DNA from: a virus
DNA length: 21,976 bases
Reading direction: 5' to 3' (one strand)
IMG/VR virus record: IMGVR_UViG_3300044995_000405
Coordinates: 1-21,976 of that record
Under the pieces are notes generated by a model. It saw nothing but the letters and a program-made list of their open reading frames with translations, did no database searches and was not told the DNA's origin. The position numbers were made by a program, and so were the translations under genes. Each line of letters starts with the position of its first letter. The stretch's first letter is position 1. Below, piece after piece: positions 7,251 through 15,757 of this stretch.

Positions 7251-7802
7251 ATGCTCGTGACGGAAGCGGACGTCCTCGGTGCACTCGGCGAAAACTCCGG
7301 CATCTCGCTCGATCTCGCGAGAGAGGCGGCGCTAGTGGCGGAGTCGCTGATCGCGGCGGAGTTATACCAGCCGATCGTGGCCAAGCAGTTCACCGAGGAG
7401 CGCGTGTTGAAGTTCGCGGCGTACGACATCGCACTCCTGCATGAGCCGATTCGCTCGGTGGTGACGGTCGCGGTGTCGTACGACAGCGGCTTTTCGTGGA
7501 CCACGATGCCCGCGTCGGAGATCATGATCACGCCGTGGCGTGGCGCAATCCAGCGGCGCTCGCAGGTGACGGGGCTTTCGATTCCGTTCGACCCCGGGCG
7601 GTACGTGATCACGTACACGGCCGGACTCTTCGCCGACGAAGCGAGCGTGCCGGAGGCGCTCAGGGCGCTTGCGCTCGACGTGGCGCTCTCGATCGTTTCA
7701 GCCGCGCAGAAGCGCATGCAGGATCCGAGTGTGCGGCTCGTCGACCCGGATTACTGGGCGCGCGTAAAGGGAGCGCTCAAGCAATGGCAGGTCTCCGCGT
7801 AA
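7251..7802 (+). CDS. Head-tail connector protein (gp6-like adaptor)
   Basis: This 183-residue protein begins 3 nt after the previous stop. It has the usual connector layout: an N-terminal helical segment (TEADVLGALG ... REAALVAESLIAAEL), a beta region (VKSV-like EPIRSVVTVAVSYDSG, then GRYVITYTAG) and C-terminal helices with EALRALALDVALSIVSAAQKR. Such proteins form the ring under the portal that seals the filled head and receives the tail. The order capsid, connector, gp10-like, terminator is standard for HK97-like phages. Confidence 0.75.
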   Translation: MLVTEADVLGALGENSGISLDLAREAALVAESLIAAELYQPIVAKQFTEERVLKFAAYDIALLHEPIRSVVTVAVSYDSGFSWTTMPASEIMITPWRGAIQRRSQVTGLSIPFDPGRYVITYTAGLFADEASVPEALRALALDVALSIVSAAQKRMQDPSVRLVDPDYWARVKGALKQWQVSA

Positions 7803-8398
7803 GACTTGACAAAGGCACTCTCGCGCGCGCGATTGACGCGGTGCGCAAATTCGTTCCGTCGCGCAAAGATGCACTGCTCGCTGGCATGCGCCGCGTCGGT
7901 GAATCCGCGGTGAAAGAGATCGTGACGCGATATCGAAGCGGCCCGGGCAGCGCCGATGCGACTCGACGACGCACCGGACGGCTTGCTGCATCGTACGCGT
8001 ATGATCTCGCCGAGACGCAAGCGGGAGCAACGCTTGGCGTGGGCATCGTCGCAGGCGCGCGGGCGCTCGTCTACGCGGGTGTGCATGAGGGGATGGACAG
8101 CGCTGGGCGGTCGCGCGCCTCGACGACCATTCGTCCGCGCCGCGGGAAATACCTCGCGATTCCACTCGAGGCCGCGACCACACCGGCGGGAGTGCCGCGA
8201 CGGAGATCACCGCGCGATTACGACGATCTCTTTCGCATCGGTGACGCGCTTTTTCAGAGGCGCGGAAAGCGCATCGTGCCGATGTACGCACTTGTGCGGC
8301 AAGTGACGATCCGCGCGCGACCCGCAATCCGCAAGGTGCAGCCGAATGTGGTCAAAGGGATCGAGGAGGCGTTCCGCGATGCGTACGGCCGCGCATAA
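7784..8398 (+). CDS. Neck/tail-joining protein (HK97 gp10-like)
   Basis: The start ATG 7784 has GGGAG about 10 nt upstream and overlaps the connector gene by 19 bp. The frame continues far upstream inside the connector gene, but that part is its shadow. The 204-residue basic protein has family-like blocks: an N-terminal helix, TGRLAASYAY, YAGVHEGMD, TIRPRRGKYLAIPLEA, SPRDYDDLF and IVPMYALVRQVTIRARP. By position and pattern it corresponds to HK97 gp10-like neck proteins that join tail to head. A CTTGACA heptamer lies 21 nt into the gene. Confidence 0.72.
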   Translation: MAGLRVRLDKGTLARAIDAVRKFVPSRKDALLAGMRRVGESAVKEIVTRYRSGPGSADATRRRTGRLAASYAYDLAETQAGATLGVGIVAGARALVYAGVHEGMDSAGRSRASTTIRPRRGKYLAIPLEAATTPAGVPRRRSPRDYDDLFRIGDALFQRRGKRIVPMYALVRQVTIRARPAIRKVQPNVVKGIEEAFRDAYGRA

Positions 8399-8777
8399 CT
8401 ACTTGACACTCGCACTCGCTGCGATTCGGTCCGCCGGCATTGTGCGAGTCGCTGAGATCGGGCGCGGCTCTCTCGATCGTGGCAAGGCGCTCGTCTATCT
8501 CGATGAGATCGAGCGCGCAGGTATGACGCCCGTGCAGCAGGTGACCGCGCAGATCACGGTCGAGTGGCTCGTGATGCCGTGGAACGAGATCGCATTTCAT
8601 GAACAAACGTTCGTTCTTGACCAAGCCATGCGCAAAGAGATTCCCGACGCGCTGCCGATGGGCGCAAATGTCGCGCTTCTCGACGGGGGCGGGCTCGTGA
8701 CGGCGCGGTACCTGGTGCGCTACCCGCTGCAGCTCGCCGTCGCGGATGGGAGCGCAGAGACGCTCCGCATGCAGTAG
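8379..8777 (+). CDS. Tail terminator-like protein
   Basis: ATG 8379 lies 9 nt after GAGGAGG and overlaps the previous gene by 20 bp. The 132-residue product has the size, position (between neck protein and tail tube) and alternating helix-strand make-up of tail terminator proteins (lambda gpU or SPP1 gp17 type), which cap the tail tube and dock to the neck. Segments include a helix HNYLTLALAAIRSAG, the strand pair QQVTAQITVEWLVMPW, and YLVRYPLQLAV. No diagnostic motif is available, so the call depends mainly on gene order. Confidence 0.6.
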   Translation: MRTAAHNYLTLALAAIRSAGIVRVAEIGRGSLDRGKALVYLDEIERAGMTPVQQVTAQITVEWLVMPWNEIAFHEQTFVLDQAMRKEIPDALPMGANVALLDGGGLVTARYLVRYPLQLAVADGSAETLRMQ

Positions 8778-8787
8778 GAGGTAGACC

Positions 8788-10035
8788 ATGCCGATCGCAG
8801 ATGTTGTTCAGTCAACACGACTTCTCGCGAAGACACAGACAGTGTACCGTACATTCGCCGCTGGCACCGCCGGCGTGGATGATGTGCCGTTAACTGAGGC
8901 CAACATCCAACCCAACCCGCAGCAGATCCGTGTGCGTTACGTGCGTGGATCGCTTTCGCCTGCAATGCAGGGCACGGGCGGCCAGGCATTCGATATCAAT
9001 CTTGCGGGGCCGCTCTTCGGATCAGGCGTCGCAGGCTCGATCGCGGCCAACGGTGTGCGCGGAATCGATGCGCTGCTCATCGCTGCGGGCTTCGAGCGAG
9101 TGACGAGCGCGACGGACGTGGCTTATTTCCCGGTCGCGCTGCAGCGGCTGTTCGTGCCCGCGGGTAGCCCCACATTCGGCCCGGCGTCGCTTCGCGCTGA
9201 CGTCCAGAATCAAAGACTTGACATCAAAGACGTTGCTGGTTCGTTCGATGTAGAGATTGCACCGCAGCAGATCGCGACATGGCGATTCCGTGGCCAGGGC
9301 GTCTACGAAAACGCGGTCAACGACACGACTCCACTCAACGGCTACACCGGCGGCAATGTTCAACCGATCATGCCACTTGGTTTGACCGTGCGGCTCGTGC
9401 GGTATGCACAGCAGGTCAATCTCGTCTCGGCAACGGCGGGCTCCACCACACAATTCACCGCAGACGCGACGATCAGCGGATTTGGTGTTGGATCATGGGT
9501 GGCGATCAGTGGCTTGACAGGCAACTGGCAGCGGGCCAACGGCCTCTGGCAAGTCACAGCCACGAGCGGCACGACTTTCACAATTGGCCTCAACTCGACG
9601 GGCTTCGGATCACTCACCGGTCAAGGCATTGCGGGCGGTTCGAACGCACAGCTCCTCTCGCTCATGGGCTTTCGCTTCTCGTCGGGCACGCAAGTGCAGC
9701 TCGTCGAGGACATGATCGCATCGACGGGTCTGTTGTTCCCGTACATCACCGGCCGCGAGATCACGATGGAGCTCGAGATTCTCGCGGACCGCGATCAATC
9801 GGGCGCGGTGGCCTGGACGCCAGCGATCCAGACGCAGGATGTGATGGCTGGCAGTGAATTCGGGTGCCGAGTCGAGCTTGGCAGTGGCACGGGCCGCAAA
9901 TGGCAATTCGATGTGCCGCTCGGTCAAGTCGTGCGTGCGCAATGGGGCGAGCGCAACGGCGTGCGCACATACTCGATGCAGCTGTTCGCGCAGAGTCAAG
10001 GCAACGAAGGCGAGGCGGTTATTCGCGTCGTGTAA
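8788..10035 (+). CDS. Major tail tube protein with inserted FCCH-like domain
   Basis: AGGAGG precedes ATG 8788 by 5 nt. This 415-residue protein lies where the tail tube gene is expected and has the beta-rich build of one (YFPVALQRLFVPAG..., LDIKDVAGSFDVEIAP, ITMELEILADRDQSGAVAW, VPLGQVVRAQWGERNGVRTYSMQLFAQS). Between about residues 210 and 290 it carries an extra module: QVNLVSATAGSTTQFTA, then GSWVAISGLTGNWQRANGLWQV, then TSGTTFTIGLNSTGFGSLTG. That pattern matches the small barrel often annotated in phage proteins as an E1 ubiquitin-activating FCCH-like domain. It probably projects from the tube surface. The family is about 400 residues only because of this insertion; simple tube proteins are shorter. 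Confidence 0.8.
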   Translation: MPIADVVQSTRLLAKTQTVYRTFAAGTAGVDDVPLTEANIQPNPQQIRVRYVRGSLSPAMQGTGGQAFDINLAGPLFGSGVAGSIAANGVRGIDALLIAAGFERVTSATDVAYFPVALQRLFVPAGSPTFGPASLRADVQNQRLDIKDVAGSFDVEIAPQQIATWRFRGQGVYENAVNDTTPLNGYTGGNVQPIMPLGLTVRLVRYAQQVNLVSATAGSTTQFTADATISGFGVGSWVAISGLTGNWQRANGLWQVTATSGTTFTIGLNSTGFGSLTGQGIAGGSNAQLLSLMGFRFSSGTQVQLVEDMIASTGLLFPYITGREITMELEILADRDQSGAVAWTPAIQTQDVMAGSEFGCRVELGSGTGRKWQFDVPLGQVVRAQWGERNGVRTYSMQLFAQSQGNEGEAVIRVV

Positions 10036-10054
10036 TGCTTCAAGGAGGCTTGAC

Positions 10055-10288
10055 ATGGATGGAATTCTGCAAGCGTTGATTCCCGCGATCGCGGCGCTCG
10101 TGACCGAAGGTGTAAAGCGTCTCGCGCCCGGGCTGCCGAAATGGCTCATCCCGATTTTCGCAAGCGTGCTCGGTGCCGCAGCGCAAGCATTGGCGAGCGG
10201 CGCGGTCACGGAAACATCTGCGATGACGGGCCTTGCCGCAGTGGGGCTGCGTGAGATCGTGGACCAGGCACGCAAAGCTGCGCGATGA
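10055..10288 (+). CDS. Small two-helix membrane protein, holin-like
   Basis: A perfect AAGGAGG lies 6 nt before ATG 10055, and the heptamer CTTGACA (10049-10055) ends on the A of the start codon. The 77-residue product has two hydrophobic stretches, about residues 4-20 (ILQALIPAIAALVTEGV) and 29-49 (KWLIPIFASVLGAAAQALASG), joined by KRLAPGLP. The C-terminus is charged and amphipathic. This is the look of small phage holins, which form lesions in the inner membrane to time lysis. The position, between tail tube and tail chaperones, is far from the endolysin, so a membrane role in tail assembly or injection is an alternative. Confidence 0.6.
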   Translation: MDGILQALIPAIAALVTEGVKRLAPGLPKWLIPIFASVLGAAAQALASGAVTETSAMTGLAAVGLREIVDQARKAAR

Positions 10289-10467
10289 CATTCGCAGAGC
10301 TATCGGGCGGGCTCGAGCCCGATCCGCAAGGTGAGATCGAAGGTGTGGAGACGTATCGCATCACGATTGGTGGCACAACGTTCGTTGCCTATGCGGTGCC
10401 GCCTCCGTGGTGCGTGGTGTGGGTCAGCGAGTCGCAAGCCGATTCCGAGGAGGATCCAGAAGAGTGA
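10285..10467 (+). CDS. Small acidic protein of unknown function
   Basis: This 60-residue protein starts in an ATGA overlap with the gene before and ends in a GTGA overlap with the gene after, which supports it being translated. It has a beta-like centre (ETYRITIGGTTFVAYAV, PPPWCVVWV) and an acidic tail (DSEEDPEE). I do not recognise a family. Its location directly before the tail chaperones suggests a role in tail assembly or just coupling of translation. The GAGGAGGA near its 3' end serves as Shine-Dalgarno of the next gene. Confidence 0.55.
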   Translation: MTFAELSGGLEPDPQGEIEGVETYRITIGGTTFVAYAVPPPWCVVWVSESQADSEEDPEE

Positions 10468-10889
10468 AGATCACGATCAAGCCGCGCTACGACGATGCGG
10501 CAGAAAAGTGGGTGCAGTGCGAGCACAACGGTGCGCGCTTCGAGTTGCTCGTGCGCAGGCTCCCACACTACGCGCGCACAGCGATCGAGCTTGCGCTCGC
10601 CAACAGCCCGGATCGCACGCGCGAGCTGCTTCGTATCTGGTCGCATGGCCTTCGCGATCCTGTGATGCGGCAGTCGATCCCGCCCGTGATCTCAGCGATC
10701 CGCGGCCTCAGCAGACAGGAGTTCGAGCGCGCCTTCGAGTGCGCGATCGAGGGCGCGGTAGGCGACGATCTCCCGCAATCGCCGGAGCTCATCGAATACG
10801 CGCTCGCCTGCTGCCCGCAAGCGATCAATGCGGCGGCGGAGGCTCTCCGCGAACTCGACGAGGAGTACGCCAAAAAAAACAGCGGCTGA
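10464..10889 (+). CDS. Tail assembly chaperone (gpG-like)
   Basis: The start is GTG 10464 (GTGA overlap; GAGGAGGA 9 nt upstream). The 141-residue protein begins with the strand VKITIKPRYD and continues as helices. It sits between tail tube and tape measure, where G-type chaperones that coat the tape measure protein are encoded. It ends EYAKKNSG just after a run of eight A bases containing a slippery heptamer. The frame shifted by -1 stays open to the tape measure start, the usual G/G-T arrangement. Confidence 0.8.
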   Translation: MKITIKPRYDDAAEKWVQCEHNGARFELLVRRLPHYARTAIELALANSPDRTRELLRIWSHGLRDPVMRQSIPPVISAIRGLSRQEFERAFECAIEGAVGDDLPQSPELIEYALACCPQAINAAAEALRELDEEYAKKNSG

Positions 10890-11296
10890 CCCGTCGCATC
10901 GCGACGTTCCTCGAACTCTCCTCTCGCCACACAATCCCGCGCACATGTGATGAGTGCGAGCGCTGGCGCCAAGGTGGCGCTTGGCGCGAGTATGATCCCT
11001 GCGCGGAGCGCTGCATGCGCGAGCGGTGGGACGAGACAGACTTCGCGCTCGCCGCGCTGGCTTTGCGTACATGTATCGGGAAGCGATACCCGCGCGAAGG
11101 TGGGGGCACGATGGATGTGTGGCGCGTCTCTCCGTCGCGGCTCGCCCTCGAGCTTCGCGTCGCCACACCCGATGTTTGCGTGCTCCGCACGCGCTGGACT
11201 GATGGCGAGATCGTCGAGCTCGTGCAGATGATCGCGGAGCAGCGCATGCTGGGGCTACCGGATCTCAAGCATCTCGCGGAGGATTTCGATGCCTGA
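10464..11296 (+). CDS. Tail assembly chaperone G-T fusion by -1 frameshift
   Basis: This is the join of 10464-10880 with 10880-11296 in the -1 frame, giving about 277 residues. The T extension starts QRLTRRIATFLELSSRHTI and runs 138 codons, ending in the tape measure start. In lambda the G-T product is made at a few percent of G and recruits tail tube subunits to the chaperone-coated tape measure. The T part has no start codon with a good Shine-Dalgarno at its 5' end, which supports the frameshift route. It contains four cysteines in the spacing CxxC-x14-CxxxC plus one further Cys, a possible metal site. The gene ends overlapping the tape measure ATG by 8 bp. Confidence 0.82.
10860..10906 (+). 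promoter_or_regulatory. Programmed -1 ribosomal frameshift signal
   Basis: Three parts are visible. The slippery heptamer A_AAA_AAC is at 10874-10880 in the correct zero-frame phase. An SD-like GAGGAG lies at 10860-10865, 8 nt upstream. A hairpin lies downstream: CGTCGC (10892-10897), loop ATC, GCGACG (10901-10906), starting 11 nt after the heptamer. The zero frame stops at 10887-10889, and the -1 frame is open for 138 codons. The layout matches frameshift cassettes such as dnaX and lambda G-T. Confidence 0.85.
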
Positions 11297-14200
11297 TTTG
11301 TCGGACATCAGGCAGCGATTCGTCGTCGATAACAGCGGTGCTGTGCGCGCGCTCGACGAGACAGCGCAGCGTCTGGAGAGCGTCGGCCAAAGCGCAGATC
11401 GGGCAAGCGGCGGCTTCTCGCGGCTCGAGCGCGCTACCATCGTCGCCGCGCAGGCGCTGACACTCGCAACATCTGCGTGGCGCGCGATCAGTAATGCGAT
11501 CTCCGCGACGATCGGCGCGGCCGCAGAGCAAGAGCGGCAGGACATGCGTCTTGCCGCGACACTGCGTGCGCTTGGGCAATACTCGCGCGACTACTTCGAT
11601 GAGCTCAGCGCGCTCGCGAATAACATCCAGCGCACCACAGTGCTCACCGACGACCAAGCGCTCGCCCTCCAGCGCGTGCTCATCATGTTCGGGGCGCAAC
11701 GGCGCGATGTGCCGCTTCTCACGCGTGTGGTGCTCGACCTCGCATCGGCATACGATACGACCGCGGAGTCGATGGCGGAGATCATCGGTGCTGCACTGCA
11801 AGGACGCGTGCAGCTTGCCGCGCGAACTCTGCGTCTCGCAGTGGAGGAAGGCGCAAGCGCGCAGCAAGTGTGGGCCGCGATCATCGAGCGCTGGCGGCGC
11901 GTGGCAGGGCTTGCGGAGGCGGATGCGCGCACGTTTGCCGGATCGGTCACACAACTGCGCAACGCCGTCGGCGAAGTCGTTGAGCGCTTTGGCGATGTCT
12001 TCGTGCGCTCGGAAGCGCTGCGCCAAGTAATGCAGTCGATGACCGGGCGACTCCTCGAGTTCGCGGAGCGCGTAACGGAGGTCGTACAGAAAAATCGCGT
12101 TGCGATAGATCGCGCTTTCGCGTCGCTCGGTCGCGATGCGATCGCATCGCTCGATGCGCTGCTCGCTGATCTGCCTGCGACCTTCGACCGCATCGCCAGC
12201 GCGGCAGTGAATGCAGCGCAGCAGATCGCATCCGCGTGGAGTGCGCTTCGCTCGATCATCGACGATGTGCGTACGCTGCTCGATGCGATCAAGGGCGCAG
12301 CCGTCGGCGCGGCCGCCGTGAGCCTGGCGCCATTCCTCGGCGTTAGCGTTGGTACTGCAGCCGTTATCGGCGCCGCGGCAAACGTTGCGCGCGGAAAAAT
12401 CGCGCGCGCGCTTGGCGACGCAGAGACCGCGGCAGAGCAAGGACAGGTAGTGAGCGCTCTTAGGCCGATCACGTCAGCCGACCTCGAGCGCCAGCGCCTC
12501 GCGCAAGACTTCGCGCGGCCAAAGCCAGAGCAAGACCAGACTGCGCGAGCGATCGAAGATGCAGCGCGACTCGCCGAGATACGCATCCCAGAGCTCAAGA
12601 AGATCAAGGACGAGCAGCGCGAAGCGGACCGGGTGATCACGGGACTTCTCGAAGGGGAGCGACTGCGCATCGAGGCACTGCAGGTAGTCGCCCGCGCGAA
12701 GATCGAGCGCGCGAAGATGGTCCTGGACCAAGCGCGCCAGGTCGGCGATCCCGAAGAGGAGGCGCGCGCACGCGAGCAAGTTGAGCGCGCAATCGAAAGC
12801 GTTGTCGCAGCCGAGCGCGCGGCGCTGCAGGCGGAGCGCGACCGTGCGGCGGAGCTTTACACGATCGGCCGTCTGATACCGGGTGTTTTTGACGCCGATC
12901 AGCTCGACGCGTTTCTCGCGCGCATGGAGCTCATGGACACCAAGCTCGCGCTGCTCCCACAGCGCACGGAGGAGCTTCGCCGCTCGCTGCTCGAGGTGCG
13001 CGCGGCTGCCTTCGACGTGTTCGACGCCCTCTCGCAAAACGTCGCGCGCGCAGCGCAGCAGGCCATTGCAGGCGGTGCGCGAGCAGACGTTGGCGATGTG
13101 ATCCGCGGCACGATCACGCTCACGCTGAGCGACATCGTAGGTGAATCGCTGCGCGGAGTGTTTGATCAGCTCAAGCGCGCACCGAGTGCGATCTTGCGCC
13201 TCGGCGGATCGCTTGCGGCGGGCATCACATCTGGGCTCCTCGGCTTCGGCCTCCAGGGGGCGCTTGCGGGACGCGATCCGCTTTTGCTCGCGGCTGCGAG
13301 CGCATTGCTCGGTGGCGGCGCGATACTCGGAGGGACAGCGGCGACGGTCACCGGGGCAAGCGCGCTTGCGTCGGCCCTTGGCATCTCCACGTCGACACTC
13401 GGCGCGGCCGCTGGTGGCCTCGGTATTATCGCGCTTGCAGCGCGGCCCTTCTTGCTCGGCCGCGGCGAAGGGACACTGCGGTTGACTGGTGAGCCGACGA
13501 GCACGGCACTCGGAACGCTCGCTGGCGGCGCATCTGGTGCGGGACTCGGACTCCTCGCTGGCGGGCCGATCGGCGCGATTGTAGGCGGTGCGATCGGTGC
13601 GATTTTCGGCGGCGTGATGGGAGCATTCGGGCTCGGGCGGCGCACGCAGGAAGATATCGTGCTGCGAGGGATCGAGCAGATCATGCAGCGCGCCGGTCTT
13701 CCGCGGCGTGTGGTCTTCGCCACCGAGGCAGGCGAGATTCGCGAAGGTGTGCGGCTTGCGGACACCGTGATCGGGCGCGATCTCGATCGGCTTCTCGGCA
13801 TGCGAGACCGCGGCAACCTCGGCGCAGTTCTCGCCGCGATCGAGCGCCGCACGCCGCAAGAGCGCGCACAAGTGCGAGAGGCTGCGCGCCCCGCGGAGAT
13901 CATCGGTCGCGCGCTCGGGCTTGCCGACCCGCAGGCGCTGGCGAATACGATCGCGAATCTCGCGCTCGCACTCGGCCGCGGATCCAATGAGGCAGTCGAG
14001 TGGCTGAAGCGCGTCAAAGACGCTGCTGGCGTCGATTTCGTTGGAGCATTTCGCGCGGTGCATGATGCGTTCGAAAGCGGCAAGATCGGCGCCGACGATC
14101 TTCGCGGCGAGCTTGACCTTTTGACGACGCTGTTCCGCGACGAGCTCGGCCCGGGCATCGACGTCGCAGCGATTGCGATGGCGCGCCTCGACGAGGCCAC

Positions 14201-15023
14201 GCGCTCGCTCGATCTGGAGGGAACTATCCGCGAAGTGAACGCGCTTTCGGCGGCAGCGAAAAGCGCGCAAACGTCGATCGCAAGCGCTGTCGCTCAGCTT
14301 GTCAAGTCCGCTGCTGAGGCGCGCACTGCTGATCAAGCGCGGAGCGCGCTCGCGCAGTTCTTCGCGGCGATCGGCGATCAGCTTGTCGAGGTCGCGACGG
14401 CGAAGTTGCTCATTCCGCTGAGCTCACAGATCGACGCGGTTGTCGAAGCGGCGATGCAAGGGCGCGACGTAGCGCCGCTGCTCTCCGACATCTTCGGCTC
14501 GATCGCAGACGCGCTGCCCGGGCTTCGCGGCATCGTCGATCTCTTCCGCGGGCCACAGCTCGCTCAGGCATTTCGCTCGCGGGCAGATGAGATTCGCTCG
14601 ATCATCGAGCAGATCGAGGCACGGCAAGATCGGCTGCGCATCCCAGAGCTGCGCGGGGACCTCTCTCGCGCGCTCGCTCAGCTTATGGGCGCTGATGCTG
14701 ATACGATCGAGCAGCGAAGCGATGATGTGGTGCGTATCGCGCAGCGACTCCTCGCCGTCGCGCAAGCATTTGCGCCAGGGAGTGTGATGCGGCTCCAGTT
14801 GGAGGCCGATGCGCGCCGCGCGCTCGAGCTCGCGGAGCAGCGTTTGCGTGATACGGCCGACGCCGAGGAACGGCGCATGGAGGCTTTGGTGCGCAACACC
14901 AGCGCGATCGAGCGGCTCACCGATGCGATCGAGCGCGCGCAGCAACCAACCACGGCGCTTGCTTCGGTGAGCGATCAGCAACCGCAGCGCGTGGGACGTA
15001 TGATGACAGGGCGGCGCGTATGA
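11289..15023 (+). CDS. Tape measure protein
   Basis: GGAGG (11278-11282) lies 6 nt before ATG. At 1244 residues this is the second longest protein in the window and follows the G/G-T chaperones, as tape measures do. It has an N-terminal helical part with a hydrophobic stretch near residues 50-78, a second near 337-369, and a charged coiled coil at about 421-524. A long Gly/Ala hydrophobic zone follows at about 634-784 with repeated GGxIGAIxGG-type helices, then C-terminal coiled coils. It sets tail length and probably helps DNA pass the host membrane. Using the common rule of about 1.5 angstrom per residue, the tail would be roughly 185 nm. No lysozyme or peptidase motif was recognised. Confidence 0.92.
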   Translation: MPDLSDIRQRFVVDNSGAVRALDETAQRLESVGQSADRASGGFSRLERATIVAAQALTLATSAWRAISNAISATIGAAAEQERQDMRLAATLRALGQYSRDYFDELSALANNIQRTTVLTDDQALALQRVLIMFGAQRRDVPLLTRVVLDLASAYDTTAESMAEIIGAALQGRVQLAARTLRLAVEEGASAQQVWAAIIERWRRVAGLAEADARTFAGSVTQLRNAVGEVVERFGDVFVRSEALRQVMQSMTGRLLEFAERVTEVVQKNRVAIDRAFASLGRDAIASLDALLADLPATFDRIASAAVNAAQQIASAWSALRSIIDDVRTLLDAIKGAAVGAAAVSLAPFLGVSVGTAAVIGAAANVARGKIARALGDAETAAEQGQVVSALRPITSADLERQRLAQDFARPKPEQDQTARAIEDAARLAEIRIPELKKIKDEQREADRVITGLLEGERLRIEALQVVARAKIERAKMVLDQARQVGDPEEEARAREQVERAIESVVAAERAALQAERDRAAELYTIGRLIPGVFDADQLDAFLARMELMDTKLALLPQRTEELRRSLLEVRAAAFDVFDALSQNVARAAQQAIAGGARADVGDVIRGTITLTLSDIVGESLRGVFDQLKRAPSAILRLGGSLAAGITSGLLGFGLQGALAGRDPLLLAAASALLGGGAILGGTAATVTGASALASALGISTSTLGAAAGGLGIIALAARPFLLGRGEGTLRLTGEPTSTALGTLAGGASGAGLGLLAGGPIGAIVGGAIGAIFGGVMGAFGLGRRTQEDIVLRGIEQIMQRAGLPRRVVFATEAGEIREGVRLADTVIGRDLDRLLGMRDRGNLGAVLAAIERRTPQERAQVREAARPAEIIGRALGLADPQALANTIANLALALGRGSNEAVEWLKRVKDAAGVDFVGAFRAVHDAFESGKIGADDLRGELDLLTTLFRDELGPGIDVAAIAMARLDEATRSLDLEGTIREVNALSAAAKSAQTSIASAVAQLVKSAAEARTADQARSALAQFFAAIGDQLVEVATAKLLIPLSSQIDAVVEAAMQGRDVAPLLSDIFGSIADALPGLRGIVDLFRGPQLAQAFRSRADEIRSIIEQIEARQDRLRIPELRGDLSRALAQLMGADADTIEQRSDDVVRIAQRLLAVAQAFAPGSVMRLQLEADARRALELAEQRLRDTADAEERRMEALVRNTSAIERLTDAIERAQQPTTALASVSDQQPQRVGRMMTGRRV

Positions 15024-15757
15024 TCTTCGGATGGAATCTTCTCCGACCGGCCACGGCGACACTGGTTTCCGGCACATCGACCATGCCCGGCTACGATCCG
15101 ATGGACGTCTGGGATGTAGATCGACCGATGAACGGCTGGCGCGCCACCGATGCGGTCTCAGGGAGAGGCGTTGTCTACGACTTCGGGTCGAACTTGACAA
15201 TCCGCCTGATCGCCATCATCGGCGCGAACCTCGGCGTGGAAGTGGGAATTTCCACGGACAACGTCAACTACTCGATCACGAACTTGAATCCGGGCTTCGA
15301 TGCGCGAAGCCCGTTCATCGCGCGCGCGCTTGTAGATCGCGGGCAAGCTCCGTCGGCGTTCCGCTATCTGCGCCTGCGGTCGCTTGCCGGATCGCCGAGT
15401 GATGGTACGTCAAGTTTTTGGATTGGCGCAGTTGCGTGCGCGCAGGCGCGCTTGCAAACGTTCTCCGGCGAACAATTGCGCTACCGCATCGACACGCCAC
15501 GCGCCGGCACGCTGCGCCCGCGGTTCGTGGCGAACCCCGGCGTCGAGATCGAACTATTCGGCGGGCGCGTCATCGGCTCGATGCTGCAGACGATCTCCAC
15601 GCTGATTGCCGCGGCGCGCGAGCAGCCGATCATTGTCTATGACGAGACCACCACGAGCGGCGTGTACATCGTGCGCATGGTGGAGCCGCCGGTGATCACC
15701 GAGCGCGCGTCGAGTGTCGCCGAGGTGACGGCGATGCGACTACGTGAGGTGCGCTGA
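15020..15757 (+). CDS. Distal-tail-like minor tail protein
   Basis: This 245-residue protein starts in an ATGA overlap with the tape measure gene. The first 140 residues read as a galactose-binding-like (discoidin-type) beta-sandwich: NLLRPATATLVSGTS, DRPMNGWRATDA, VVYDFGSNLTIRLIAIIGANLG and FRYLRLRSLAG. The rest resembles a tail-tip beta domain (GVEIELFGGRVIGSMLQTISTLIAAAREQPIIVYDE). The position between tape measure and tail tip protein is that of distal tail proteins. The domain call is by pattern and not certain. A CTTGACA heptamer encodes the LT of SNLTI. Confidence 0.65.
   Translation: MIFGWNLLRPATATLVSGTSTMPGYDPMDVWDVDRPMNGWRATDAVSGRGVVYDFGSNLTIRLIAIIGANLGVEVGISTDNVNYSITNLNPGFDARSPFIARALVDRGQAPSAFRYLRLRSLAGSPSDGTSSFWIGAVACAQARLQTFSGEQLRYRIDTPRAGTLRPRFVANPGVEIELFGGRVIGSMLQTISTLIAAAREQPIIVYDETTTSGVYIVRMVEPPVITERASSVAEVTAMRLREVR

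Noticed and set aside
7496-7783. Upstream extension of the gp10-like frame
   Set aside because: It is the shifted frame of the connector gene; the ATG at 7784 has a Shine-Dalgarno and gives a family-like N-terminus.
4452-12135. GCGATCGC octamers (seen near 4452, 10085 and 12127) as cyanobacterial HIP1 repeats
   Set aside because: Only about three were noticed in 22 kb, near what GC-rich DNA gives by chance; HIP1-bearing genomes have far more.
11265-12440. A 391-codon open frame on the minus strand
   Set aside because: Shadow of the tape measure 5' part; no ribosome-binding site in a sensible place and no recognisable protein pattern.
12474-14336. A 620-codon open frame on the minus strand opposite the tape measure gene
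   Set aside because: Its residue make-up (Arg/Glu/Ala/Cys-rich, no domains) is what antisense reading of GC-rich alanine/arginine codons gives; the tape measure on the other strand is certain.
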